The position numbers were made by a program, and so were the translations under genes. Shown here in pieces: positions 23,198 to 34,546 of a stretch of 64,000 bases of DNA. How positions within the stretch are numbered: the stretch's first letter is position 1; each line of letters opens with the position of its first letter. Under the pieces are notes generated by a model. It saw nothing but the letters and a program-made list of their open reading frames with translations. It had not been told where the DNA came from and did no database searches. The stretch lies in assembly GCA_020881915.1 (NCBI GenBank), contig JAJFPB010000009.1, positions 1,178,001-1,242,000 of the forward strand. Direction: 5' to 3'. The DNA is from Paramyrothecium sp. XJ0827 (lineage: Eukaryota > Ascomycota > Sordariomycetes > Hypocreales > Stachybotryaceae).

Positions 23198-24280
23198 ATG
23201 GCGTCAAAAGACCCGGCCAAGGAAAAGGACAAGGATAAGTCCAAGGTGCACAAGCTGTCCCTCAAGGGCAGCGCAAAGCTCGTGGCCGAATTCGTGAGTC
23301 CTCTCCAGCTCCTCTGCTCGATCAGGCATTTTCTAACCTATTGCACAGTTCCAATACTCCATTCACACAATCCTGTACGATCGACCACTCCTCCCTCATT
23401 AGCGACCAGTATCTGACAATACCTGTGTTCCCCAGTTTCCAACGAGGCGTCTACCCTGCCGAGGACTTCACAGCGTACGTTCCTCACCCGACATTCCAAA
23501 CACCGTGCCAGAACCCATCGCTGACCTTGCTTCATCCCTCTATAGTGTAAAGAAATACGGCCTCAACATGCTCGGTCCGTCGCCCACATACCAAACTCCC
23601 CCGCCGTGACAAGTACGCAGCAGCTGACGGAAACCCGCAGTCTCGGCCGACGACCAAGTACGAGCCTACATCAAGAAGATCATGTCCCAGCTGGACAAGT
23701 GGATGGTCGGCGGCAAGATCTCCAAGCTCGTCATCGTCATCACCGACAAGGACACTGGCGAGCACGTCGAGCGCTGGCAGTTTGACGTAAGGGCCTCCCC
23801 GCCTCCCCCCTTCCGCCTGTCTCTTGTCCACCACCTGCTCTCACGACGTGGCTCGCGAATAACGCTAACCTTTGTCCCACGATCCCTCCACAGGTTCAAA
23901 TCTTCCAATCCGCCTCCAAGTCAAAATCAAAATCCTCCTCCCGTACCGCCGCCGCCGCCGCAGCCCCCGCCGACCAGGAGAACTCCGCCTCGGGCGGCAC
24001 GCCCACCTCGACCGCGCCCGACAAGACCGAGGCCGAGATCCAGGCCGAGATCGCCGCAATCTTCCGCCAGATCACCGCCTCCGTCACCTTCCTGCCCCAG
24101 CTCAGCGGCGACTGCACCTTCAACGTGCTCGTCTACGCCGACGCCGACAGCGACGTCCCCGTCGAGTGGGGCGACTCCGACGCCAAGGAGATCCAGAACG
24201 GTGAGCGCGTCCAGCTGCGCGGCTTCAGCACCGCGAACCACCGCGTCGACACGCTGGTGAGCTACCGCCTGGGCGAGTGA
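23198..24280 (+). CDS. MAD2: Spindle assembly checkpoint protein Mad2 (HORMA domain)
   Basis: Mad2 binds Mad1 at unattached kinetochores and Cdc20 in the mitotic checkpoint complex, delaying anaphase. Six exons: 23198-23293, 23349-23374, 23436-23474, 23546-23574, 23641-23786, 23894-24280, giving 240 residues. All introns are GT..AG and the phases close. HORMA signatures are clear: LKGSAKLVAEFF, ILFQRGVYPAEDF, KKYGLNMLVS, then KLVIVITDKDTGEHVERWQF. The C-terminal safety-belt part is also present (ASVTFLPQL, then ERVQLRGFSTANHRVDTLVS). The protein is about 35 residues longer than a typical Mad2 of about 205. The excess is a Ser/Ala/Thr-rich linker in exon 6 between FDVQIFQSASK and the helix before ASVTFL. 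The gene converges on UBP14. Confidence 0.93.
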
Positions 24281-24792
24281 GAGGGACGGGAAGTGGAGAG
24301 GTTGCTCCAGGAGGGGGGAGCAGATTGACGCTGTAAATCTAGTCAGCTGTCCTTCGGTCTCGCAAGCGAGGACGCTGGAGACCGCATGTGCGGAGTTTCA
24401 TGTTTGCAGAGTTCAGATGGATTCCTGGATCAAGGCCAGAAGCTGTATTCTGCATTTTGGTTTATGGAGTTAGCTGGGCGTCTGGGCACTATCGAACATT
24501 TTCATATATTTCAATCTCAACACAACAAACACAGCATGAAACAGCAGCACTGCTCGTGTCAAGGTTGTAATTTATTTCATGTAATCTCATCTTGGCATCA
24601 TAAACACAATTGCCTACCGTCGACTCGACATCAACACCAATGATAAACCCCTGCTCGCCCAGGGTCAATGCCTCCGCCTTGACGTTTTCAAAACCCTACT
24701 GCTCCGTTTCGCAATGCATCTAACTCACAAACATAGCAATGTCTTTTCCTTCTGTGCGTTTCACTCTCATGACTGCAAAGGATACCCCACGT
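24281..24792. other. Intergenic between convergent MAD2 and UBP14
   Basis: Short shared 3' flank. No coding signal. Confidence 0.6.
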
Positions 24793-27395
24793 CTAGACCC
24801 GCTTGAAGAAATAGACATACGCAAACTTGCGCATCTCCTCCACATCATACGCCTCCACAACCTTTTCGTCGTTGAAGAGCACCCAGCGCTCTTGGCCGTC
24901 GACGATTTTACGGATGAAGGCAACGTAGTGTCTAACGCAATCATTAGTCCAGGTTGACCACGTGATAAAAGTCAAAACGTCGGTAGCTGAACTTACCCAG
25001 CGTGGATACTGGTACCCTTGTGGCATGCTATTGACTGAAGCTGGAAGTTGGCCGGCAGGGCGGCACTTCCTGCGGGGTCCTTGGGAGCGCTCTCTGCAGC
25101 AGTGTTGTCGCCCTCTGCATCATCAAAGATACCCTGGTCGTCCGGGTGGTTGAAAAGCCATTCTACCGCCCGCTCAACGTCGCCGCCCGTCTCCTTGAGC
25201 GCCTTCTTGGCTTGTGGAGGTCCGAATCCCATTGCTCCGAGAATTTCGATCTTCTCGGGGTCCGCGCTCGAGGCGCCACCACCCTGGCTGCCGCCAAGAT
25301 CAAGTGGCGCATCGATATCTGGATCCTCCATGTGGCCAAATAGCCATTCCATAGCTGCGTTGGCGTCCGAATTGCCGGTCGCGTGCAGCGCGCGTTCGCA
25401 TCGGTTTCGAGGGAAACCCATGCCCTCAAGCTGGGCCACTGCTGTCGCATCAGGAACGAATGCCGGTGTCTGGGTCTCCGGCTCATCCGGCAGCAGCTCC
25501 TCCGACGCCTGATGACCCTGGGATAGGTAGCCATCCAGGGCGAAGGACTCGTCGGGTACAAGAACCGGGACATCGACTTTGATCGGCACCCAGTTAACGA
25601 CCGTCATCTTCCTAGCATTGACGACAAGTACGTCGGGGAAAGTCTTGAATAAGGACTGCTTGCTGAAGCCGTCCTTGCTACCACAGGCGGAGCAAGTCAA
25701 CTCGACCTTTTCGGGAGCCGTGAAATTGTCGAGACACTGCTTGAGAGTGACGGCTTTGTATGCTTCAGTTGCGTTGCCTTGGTCGTCGGTAACGGCTTCC
25801 TTTTCAAGGGGAACATCGATGAAGATGTTGTCCTGTTCGTTCGTACTGTACCGGACCTTGTGGCATCCGAGGCATTGCAGTCGCTGTTCCAGGGCGAATC
25901 TGAAGGGCAGGGTTGGGTCTCGGGCATCGCCTGAGTGCTGAGAACGGCTGATGAGCTTGAAGAGGTGCTGGTAGAACTCGAAAGCATCCTGCTGCCGCAT
26001 GGTCGAAAATTCCTCGTGCCCTCTGCCAATCAGATGCTTGAGCATAGCAGGCGCAATACCCTTTTGGTGGGCAAGCTCGGAATCGGAGCCGGCAGGATCT
26101 GGCTTGGCATACCGGCCAGACCACAATCCATCCGCCACCTTGCGTAGCTGAGTCTCCAGGTCAACCGCAGGGTCCTCGACAATAGGTAGATCGTCGTTGG
26201 GTCTATAGTAGCGGTCTCGGAACGAGGGCATGTCGAACAGGCACTGTGCTATGCTCGACATGTAGCAACTGTTGCCGAGATTCTTGAGACCCGTGAGGCC
26301 TGGACCAAAGAGTGGCTTGAGCTCCTTTCCGTCCTCGGTGGTCATACTGAAGTCCCATCGGAGATTCTGCTCAATCTGCATCTCCGTCAAGCTCTTTTCG
26401 GTTTTCTGTCGCTCGGCTAGCTGGATGCCCCAGTGGGAAAGATGCTGGCCCAGGTTCTCGTCAATACGCTCTTCGTCACACTTGTAGCAGTACACATCGG
26501 CAGTGCCCTCGGGCGTGATGGAACCGAGCTTGACGGCGACGCCGTGTCCGGCTTCGGTGGAGTGTGCCAGGGCATGCGAATTGCCGTCGACACCTCCGAG
26601 CTGTTTGCGACCGCAGCCCAGGGTTCCACATTCGAGACACAGCCAGAGGTTCTCCTTGAGGTCGCACGAGTAGCAATGGCTGAGGCTGCTCTGCTCAATG
26701 GTGCGCGACGCCGTCTGCTGCAGCATGAGGATGTGCTCGCAGGTGGTAAGCTCCTGCTCCCAAGCCTTGACCTCCTCCTTCCGCGAGAAGGTGCTTGCCT
26801 TCATGATGCCATCGACGATGGGAGCGAGCTTGGGGCTCGCCTTATCCAGCTCGATATCGCACTCGAGGCACTTGGCAGTCAGAGCCGTGTCGTAGCGGTC
26901 CTCGTCCGTCTCGGCCGCAATGGCGAGCTTGGACATTTTGGCGGGTGGCTCATCGCGGTCGATAGTCTTTCGCGTTCGTCGAATGTTCAGGGCCAGGGGG
27001 TGGGTTCGCAGGACGTTGTGAAGCTTGTTGTGAAGACGGTCTCCGGCGCAGCCACCGTTGAAGCACTGGAGGCAGACGTCCAGGCCACTGGCATCATCCT
27101 ACACCGGTGGAAATCGTCAGTGGCTTGTGGCCTCGGCTAGCTTGTCGGGTCGGTGAAGTAAGGGGAGCTGGCCAGCGCCGGGGAGCTTACGATAGAGTCG
27201 AAGCATTGCGTGCAGTCCTCCCTGTACACAGAACGAGACGGGTTCGGCGGCGTGAGTCCTGCATTGAGGGACGGTGAGCTTCCGTGATCCAGGCATCTCT
27301 GCTGATGTTTGCAGGCTGAGGCGGGGCTCTACAGTTGAGTTGGCGGGGTGAGCAGGGATAGACATACCGACAGACTCGAGGTGAGGGCAAGACAT
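24793..27395 (-). CDS. UBP14: Ubiquitin carboxyl-terminal hydrolase 14 (USP5/isopeptidase T type)
   Basis: A deubiquitinase that disassembles free, unanchored ubiquitin chains and so keeps the proteasome from being blocked. Exons on the minus strand are 27395-27368, 27258-27191, 27098-24997 and 24931-24793, giving 778 residues. Domain order is typical: a cryptic N-terminal zinc finger (REDCTQCFDSI, DVCLQCFNGGC), the second ZnF-UBP (HCYSCDLKENLWLCLECGTL), the USP box with catalytic Cys near residue 310 (GLKNLGNSCYMSS), two UBA domains (AVAQLEGMGFPRNRCERALH; EKIEILGAMGFGPPQAKKAL), and the His box SIHAG-HYVAFI, interrupted by the last intron. Length and order match fungal Ubp14 throughout, and nothing is missing. 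Confidence 0.95.
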
Positions 27396-28166
27396 GATAG
27401 AGTGCTCCGTTCGCTAGGGGAACAGAGAGCTGCGTAGCGAGTGAAGTGGAGAGTGAGGAAGGCCGAAGAAGGGAGTTGAAAGGTCGAGGTTCTGGCGCAG
27501 AATGCTGCTGGTACCTCGAACCACCTACTTTGGTTGGCGTATCCCCGAGTGACCGGGACAGACGTCACAGCTCAGTTCAGCTCACCGAGCAGCTGCTAGC
27601 AGCCTACCTTACTGCACAGTAAGTACCCAGGTACCTTTGCCTACCAAACAGGCACCGGCCAAGCCACGAAGCCGGTAGTGGGGGAAGAGGATGCCGGTGG
27701 CGCACGTACTGAAACCTTTTAAGACGCTATGCTACCCTGTACCACGACTCTCGGTTTACAACACTGACACGGAGATGTCCGTGTGTGACCCGAAAGGGAG
27801 AGCACCAAGTTGGCAAAATAAAACACCCTCCTTTCGCCTCTTCTTTCCGGCTTGTACGAGAGGTCCCGCAAGCCATTCGAGTCACGAGTTCTCATTCACC
27901 TAGTGGTAAGCCCGTTTGTCAGGACCCGTTGCTGATCCGTAAACTCAGTGCGATGATTCCAAATCAACGGTGGAGATACCGTCATTTTCATCACCGTTGC
28001 CACTGCAGACACGTCTAGTCATCCATGATGCGGCTTTGAGGGGCCGTAGTTGAGTATATCATAGGCCCAAAAAGGCGCAAATAGACGAGTTCATTGGGTA
28101 TACTATACTCAGATTCCACCCTTGTACGCCCTTGTCCAAGTAAACAAACGCCAGCCTTCCCGACCA
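27396..28166. other. Intergenic, UBP14 promoter side
   Basis: Upstream region of UBP14 and 3' flank of the second HET gene. No gene was seen. Confidence 0.6.
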
Positions 28167-29975
28167 TCAAACACCATCCTGTACGCCGATAATCACCCTG
28201 TCCACGTCGCTCATGCTAGTGTACATGGCTTCCAAAGTTATACCTGATTTATCGTTCATCCGGAAGCTGAAGTAGCCTCCCGTGCGCTCGCAGCCCAGCG
28301 CCCGCAGCTGCTTGTAGTCCTGCGACACGGACAGGGCGAGCAGGTCCTCGAACCCCAGCTGCTTCGAGCACTGGTGCATGTGGCATCGGAAGGCCCGGTG
28401 CTCCTTGGTCTCGCTCAGCTCAACGGTCACGAGAAAGAGCTCGTTGGAGGGAAACCGCATGTGGATCATCACTTGGACTTCGCCGCTTTCCGTCGCCATG
28501 GCTTCCGCCTGCTGCCCTCTCAAGCCCAGGCCCTTCTTCCTCAGGTATGTGTTGGAGGTCGGAGTGTCTTTTGGAGGCACTGTATTCAAAGCCGAATCAC
28601 CGGTGTTACGTCTTCCCAGCGATGCGAGTGCTCCAGGGATCGGCTGCGGCGGATAAACGGCAATGACGCTTGCCGCACGGAACAGCTTCGAATCCTGGAA
28701 GAGCACTCTATATGGGCATCTCAAGTAAGTCACAGGCTCCTTGGGTGTCCGACGAACCAGAAGCTCCTTTGTCTCCGCCCCCGCCAGGAACTCCTTGGAC
28801 ACCAGCGTCGGCTTACACCAGCTGGGCCGGTGGTACTCCCCTGTCTGAGTTTCCCCCTCAAAAGACCTGCTCTTGCAAGCGCCTTTCGATACCAAGGGCA
28901 AAGCCAGGAAGTATTCCAAACATTCTTTCCCACTCTTGTTCTTCTTAGCCTCTGCATCTGAGCCGCAACTCAGGATGATATACGAGAGATGCGCATGCGT
29001 CAAGTCGTCTCGAACCGGTGCGCGGATGCGCAATCCTCGCTGGCTGAGGGAGAAGGCGGGCAGGACGAAGCCTGGAAGGGCGCATGGCTTGATTCCGCGG
29101 CAATTTCTGAAGTAGTTCGGGTGCGGTGCTAGAATGGACGAGTCGTCGTCGAATTCGGAATCCGTGAGCTGCGACCTGTCGTAGCCCCAGCAGAGCAATG
29201 AGCAGTCATCGTCGACCTTCATGATCTCCTCCTGCAGCCTCTGGAAAGCCTTCATCCCTTCCCCGTACAGCATAGGCATGCTGATGTCAAAGATCCCCAG
29301 AAGACAGTAAGCCAGGTCCTCCTTGCGCGTCGTCTCGCGCCCTGCCGCCCAAGACATCCTCTCCGCCACGCTGGCGCGGGATAGCCATTGTTGTGCGCTG
29401 CCGAAAAGAGATCTGATACCAGGGCTGAGGAAGTAGTCGTCTATGCCTGTGATCTCCGTAATGACGGCCCGAAGGATCGCGTCGTCCTTGTCGGAGATGA
29501 CGCTCCAAGCTTTGTCGTAAAAGACAAGCGTCGCAGGCGCCAGCATCTCCTGGAGGGTCCAGCCTCTCTTGAACCAACGACATCGCCGGAATGCCGATCC
29601 CTTTTTCTGGAACTCGTCGTCTGCTGAAACATCCGCAAGGTGGACGAAGCAAATCTCCGCATGCTCGTACCACCGGAACATGGAGTTGATGGCCTCTTGC
29701 AGCTCCGCGCTGCTAGAATGATCAACGCAGCACGTGTCAATCCATGCATAGTCGCACTTGTAGCTCAGTGCGAGGCGACAGGCGTTCTCGACCTTGGACC
29801 ATCCAGGCTTCCGCTTGTGCTTGCGCGACAGCGACAGGCGCGAATTGAGGACGGCCATGTCCTGGAACGTGACTTCGCCATCGCCCCAGGTGTGCGACAG
29901 GATGGCGTACCTCGGCGTCTTGCTCTCGTCAGGGATGTAGACGAGCCTCATCGTCCGGGCATTGATGAGCCACAT
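28167..29975 (-). CDS. HET-domain protein, HET-E-like N-terminal type
   Basis: A second non-self-recognition type protein, 602 residues, no intron. The HET domain is at the very N-terminus, as in the het-e/het-d class: MWLINARTMRLVYI, then RYAILSHTWGDGEVTFQD, KVENACRLALSYKCDYAWID, TCCVDHSSSAELQEAIN, MFRWYEHAEICFVHLADV and CRWFKRGWTLQEMLAP. After it comes the conserved block ERMSWAAGRETTRKEDLAYC, LLGIFDISMPMLYGEG. The remaining 300 residues carry no NACHT or WD repeats. I place the start at the ATG at 29973-29975, because this class begins directly with M-L-N before the HET fold; the frame is open further upstream but only to a TTG. It is divergently arranged with the NACHT-like gene, about 955 bases away. 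Confidence 0.9.
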   Translation of the reverse strand: MWLINARTMRLVYIPDESKTPRYAILSHTWGDGEVTFQDMAVLNSRLSLSRKHKRKPGWSKVENACRLALSYKCDYAWIDTCCVDHSSSAELQEAINSMFRWYEHAEICFVHLADVSADDEFQKKGSAFRRCRWFKRGWTLQEMLAPATLVFYDKAWSVISDKDDAILRAVITEITGIDDYFLSPGIRSLFGSAQQWLSRASVAERMSWAAGRETTRKEDLAYCLLGIFDISMPMLYGEGMKAFQRLQEEIMKVDDDCSLLCWGYDRSQLTDSEFDDDSSILAPHPNYFRNCRGIKPCALPGFVLPAFSLSQRGLRIRAPVRDDLTHAHLSYIILSCGSDAEAKKNKSGKECLEYFLALPLVSKGACKSRSFEGETQTGEYHRPSWCKPTLVSKEFLAGAETKELLVRRTPKEPVTYLRCPYRVLFQDSKLFRAASVIAVYPPQPIPGALASLGRRNTGDSALNTVPPKDTPTSNTYLRKKGLGLRGQQAEAMATESGEVQVMIHMRFPSNELFLVTVELSETKEHRAFRCHMHQCSKQLGFEDLLALSVSQDYKQLRALGCERTGGYFSFRMNDKSGITLEAMYTSMSDVDRVIIGVQDGV

Positions 29976-30930
29976 GGTGTTCTCTCTTGCCGGCGCCGAG
30001 AGCTCCTGGAAGTCTGTGGATTTGGCGGCGATCCATGAGAGGTGGGTGCGCGCACGAAGGACCGAGGCCGTGTTGCATTCCTCGCCGCTGTCCTGCCTTT
30101 TTACACATTGGACCTGGCCACGAAACCCCTGCAACTACCCCTCGGGCCCATCCTTAAGGGAGGCTTGGCATTTTGAACGGGATGTCTCCGATAGGGATGC
30201 CCCTGTCTGTGGCGCAGGCTGTGCTGATGAGAGTCTTGCATTGCGGGGATGGTTGTTGATCCTCTTGCTCCTGCTGGTGTTCGGCAAGCACAATCTGCAC
30301 CCATTTGTCCCCTCTTTATCATCAAGCCCAATCAAGACGATTCTGTTGATTTACCGTTCAGGTTTGAAAAGTTGGGTGCAATGTTCCACACAAGGGGGAT
30401 TTGCCTAAATCGGGCTTCGAGGACCGGAATGTGTCTGCGTGGTCAAGCAACGCTCACAGAGCACACTGTTGATGCATCGTGAATTTGCTCGGAACATGTA
30501 ATCAAAAAGGACCTTTTCAAACTGTGTGTTTTGAACTGCTCATATAGAAGCCTCTATTTAACCACAAGACTCGAAGGCACTTCCTGCATCTTGGTCTTTA
30601 TGTCCTTACGACACCTACCATGCATATAGGGTAGCCCGCCCCTGAGAGCAACGGTCGGCCAGAGTTGTATTACATGGAAAAGAGCTGAATCTGACGTATC
30701 ATGTCCTGCAAACTGTAGCCTTGCTGTAAGCAATTGCAAATCAGATGGGGTTTCAGTTATCCGCACCCTTGCCAAAACCCCGCTTTCATAGTTTGAGTGG
30801 TTACCGAAGCCATTCTTATATTTCTCTAGAGGGTATCGTCTGCCAATAATCCTTACGGAGTCGATACCGTCCTATCCCTACCCGCGGCTGTCGAACATCA
30901 CGCGTGCCTCAGGAGTCAACGACCTGAGCC
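29976..30930. other. Divergent intergenic region between HET and NACHT-like genes
   Basis: Candidate shared promoter region for the two divergent recognition-type genes. No clear TATA element or repeat was seen. Confidence 0.5.
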
Positions 30931-33808
30931 ATGGAGGTGGTGGGAGTGGTTGCCGCGATTCCTGGCCTAATTCAGATGGTCCAAGGATTGTCTGCGACTA
31001 TACGAGGGCTCTCCAGTTGGAGAGCTTCCCCTCAGCTCGCAGGGGAGCTGCTACAGCAACTGAATGATCTCGACGAGATGCTTCAAGACTTGCAGAAGAG
31101 GTGGATAAAAAAACCGTCAAACCAGTCCCGATTAGCAAAGCTTTCGCCTATCTTCAAGCAGCTAAGAACCGAGCTTTCGTCCCTTCAGGCAACACTGCAC
31201 ACTTCTAGTCATAGATGGGCGGCTTTTCAACTGTTAAAGAAAGCCGCGTTTCTTTCCATCGGACTCGAAAAGACATTGAAAGAATCGCTTTCCCAGCTCA
31301 GCCAGATTATAATAACACTTACCCTCATTATTGCTTATCACCACGAAGAGGTAGCAGGAGGCAGGGTTCATGGGCAAATGAGCGAGGACGATGCTGATGC
31401 ATTTTAGAGCTTCTGGAAAACTCCTTTATCGACCTAAAACTTCAGCTGCGTAACCTCCTCCACCCATCAGATAACAGCTTCATACCAAAAAGACTTGAAA
31501 AGACGTGCGAATGGATTTGGTCCCAGTCAATGTTCAATACGTGGGTAAACGGGCCAATGTCCGTACCTCCAAGTCCTGGAAATCGACTTTTTTATCTTTA
31601 CGGAGCAAAGGGATGCGGCAAGTCAGTCTTGGTCAAATCTATCGCAGAGCAGCTGAGAGAACGAGGCGACGTCGTCTTACACTTTTCCTTTTGGGCAGGA
31701 AGTGAAACCCAGCGGAAACTGAGAGACCTTCTGCGGACAATGTTGTGGCAGGTATTGCATTACCTATCGGACGGTGACGTTCAAGAACTGTCAAAGTCAC
31801 TCATTAGGGGCACTGCCAATAGTCTTGACGAGAAAACGCTTTTGAAATCGTTAAGTAGTGCCTTGAAGCTCATCAAGTCTCGCATCTACTGTTTCGTTGA
31901 CGGTATCGACGAATCGACCGAGGACTGGACTTCTCGCGGAGGCGGGCCTTACAAAAAGTCCTCGAACTCGTCCAGATGCATTCAAGTCTATTCTTGCTGC
32001 TCTCCGGACGGATATCAGCTATGCGAACTGTACTCAAGGAGTCGGCTGCCAATCTGGAGATTACAGAAAGACTGATCAAGACCGACATAGAAGTACTCAT
32101 CAAAGACGAGTTGAACCGTCTAGCACCTACCCTTACAACGGAAATGAAAAACATGATCCAGGAAAGTCTCGAAGACAGTTCCCCAATCATGTTCCTCTGG
32201 ACGACGCTCATCTTCAAGGAATTGAAGAGATGCTTCAGCGTCAATGAGTACAAGGAAACCTTGAACCACACCCCTCACGATCTCGACCGCGAGTATCATC
32301 GCCTTTTCATTAATCTTATGTCGAGGACTGGAGGCTCACCTAGCAAGCCTTCGGTATCAATGAAACGGGCGCAGATTTTGCTATCCACGATTATTTCCAC
32401 CCCCGAGCCCTTGAACGCCCAGGAGTTATGCTCTGCATATGCTGCACAAATGAATCTTGATGGCGATATTGGAAATCACTCGATAACCGTTGATGGCATC
32501 CTGGACGCTTGTGGTGACTTCATCAACACTACCGATGGCAAGTACCATCTTATACATACCTCTCTGACCGATTTCCTCACAAGGACACTCGATGACTGGG
32601 CTAGCGAGGACGCAGATGTGATATTCTTTCGCATCATTGTCGCGGATACACATCGATCTGTATGCTCTGCATACTTTAGATACTTTTCATCGTTAGACCT
32701 GGGCCACCCATTCAGCAACAACAGGGCGCCGGATTTTGCATCAACGTGTCCTTTCTTTTCTTATGCAATAAGAACATTCCCTTTCCACTTTGCTAAAAGT
32801 GTTGAGATGGGGGATATGACCTGGGCACAATTACACGCTTCGAAATTCGCGAGGGCACCGCAGAGCCTTATTTTTTTGGAGTATGTGTGGGTGACAATCT
32901 GCAACAGCGTACAGCAAAACGATTTGGATCATTTTTGTTACTGGACAAGCCTCCTGAATATAGATTTCAAGTGGCCTGTCTCAGACTTTGTAGCAACATA
33001 CGAGAGCGCCCTGCGTCAACACATGCAACGAGTTTCTGTACAGGATCAATTCACCCTCGTCGATCCCGCTCCTCGACCCACAGCCAGCCCCCTTCAGGCC
33101 ATTCTCCAGAGTTTCCACGACCTTAAAGAAGCAGCCATGAACCTTACCATGTTGGCGGCAGAGTCACTACCGAAGCCCATAATTGCCACAGCAGGGGCAG
33201 TTGCGATGACTCTAGAAATGTTTCCACGGGCTAGAAAGTTCGCATCAATGTTACTTAGAGAAAACAACACAAAACCTGATTTCTGGGAAGCTGTCGGCCT
33301 TGCTGAGTTGGCCTTCGTGGCAGATGGTGAAGGCAAAGACGCCGATGCACAAATCGAAAACCAATTGACCGAATCCTTGCGGATCCTTGAACAACTTCCA
33401 CGGCACCCACACGTCCACTTTGTTCAGTCTATAGTCCTATTTGTGCTAATATTACTTTTGATGAAATCAGGAAGAGTAGACGAAGCCAAGGTTGTCTTGA
33501 AACGCCTGAAGCGCCTTATAGGCAAGAATAGGGAGAAATGCGCCAGTAGCTTGTGGGAAATGGTGTTATGTCACACAAAAGTCGGTCTTATTTTTAGGAT
33601 CTTCGTTCTTTACGCGACGGCTCTCTTATTTAAAAAGGAACATAACGAAAAAGAAGTGATAGGCTTGATGTACGACATCTTGGCTATTTGCGAGGAGTCA
33701 GGACCCGAGATGAAAGCTTGGCTATTGAACCAACGTCCCTCCGCGCCAACAGATACTACGAGGTCAGAGAGCTTGGAAATTGCCAAGCTGGCAGCCACCG
33801 CTATCTGA
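30931..33808 (+). pseudogene. NACHT/STAND-type protein with an internal frameshift
   Basis: STAND proteins are nucleotide-switched immune and allorecognition receptors. Exon 1 (30931-31350) encodes a helical N-terminal domain beginning MEVVGVVAAIPGLIQMVQGL, like the fungal STAND N-terminal domain. A 59-bp intron (31351-31409) leads to LLENSFIDLKLQLRNLLHP and the nucleotide-binding module: P-loop YLYGAKGCGKSVL near residue 205 and Walker B CFVDGIDES near residue 300. At about 31920-31950 the coherent reading jumps from one frame to another (upstream frame ends its sense near STEDW; the downstream frame resumes at RRALQKVLELVQMHSSLFLL). It then runs through a winged-helix-like part (LNAQELCSAYA, YHLIHTSLTDFL) to the stop at 33806-33808. 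The C-terminal third is helical and TPR-like rather than WD40 or ankyrin. It is either a true inactivating frameshift or a sequence error. Confidence 0.75.
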
Positions 33809-33883
33809 ACTTTGACGAAGCTTTGGTTATAGTCATAACGAGTAGAAAAGGAGGCTGACCATCAGAGGTCACTCAAAGGGAAA

Positions 33884-34546
33884 ATGGCGTCTTCGCTAGC
33901 CGTTCAGGAAAGTTTAGTCGGCCCTAATGTCCGGTATCTGGAGGCAGCGAAATGTGTCGTGCACATAAGGGCTGATACTCAAAAGGACAAAGACCCACTT
34001 GTTCGCTTGATCACCAACATGGCTCTTGTAAGCGATCTACGAACAATCTATGTTGATATGCGAAAGTACCTGAAAGCTGGACATCAACTCGTACCGGATG
34101 AGAGGCAAGAGGATCTACAGTTCTTTGGGCAATTAATCGACCAGCTGGAGCAAGCCGGGACCATTCGAGCTGACTACAAGGATTTCTTGAGATGTCTTGA
34201 AGGTATTCGGGCCGTTTCAACAGAGGATCGTACCGTGGAAGCATCCCGGTGGATGAACTGCTCCACTTCGATCTATAACCATGATGTACCAAGTTTCGCG
34301 CGAAATGGAGACTATTCTATCATAAGCATCTTGGATTATGACACAGTAATTCCACGTTCCAACGATATCTACGAATTCTGCCAGAAGTCGGCAAGATTCT
34401 ACTTCGCCATGAATCATCGTACAGCTGCAAATGTCATTGCTAGTGACACTGCGGGTTTCTCCCTTGTGGCCTTAATCTTACTAGCTATTCTTGCTTCCAG
34501 ACTGGGAGACATCCGCAGAAGTTCACTTTTTTCAAGTAGTCCATAA
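33884..34546 (+). CDS. Orphan protein with a C-terminal hydrophobic segment
   Basis: An ATG-initiated frame of 220 residues that I do not recognise. It begins MASSLAVQESLVGP, is soluble-looking and helical for 190 residues, and then has one strongly hydrophobic stretch near residues 194-207 (FSLVALILLAILAS), followed by RLGDIRRSSLF. It starts only 75 bases after the stop of the NACHT-like gene and lies in the same frame, so it could also be a continuation of that gene through an undetected splice. Two stops (33806 and 33836) separate them, and no donor/acceptor pair I tried was convincing. As a separate gene, a single hydrophobic segment next to a STAND gene would fit an effector or partner, but that is speculation. 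Confidence 0.5.
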   Translation: MASSLAVQESLVGPNVRYLEAAKCVVHIRADTQKDKDPLVRLITNMALVSDLRTIYVDMRKYLKAGHQLVPDERQEDLQFFGQLIDQLEQAGTIRADYKDFLRCLEGIRAVSTEDRTVEASRWMNCSTSIYNHDVPSFARNGDYSIISILDYDTVIPRSNDIYEFCQKSARFYFAMNHRTAANVIASDTAGFSLVALILLAILASRLGDIRRSSLFSSSP

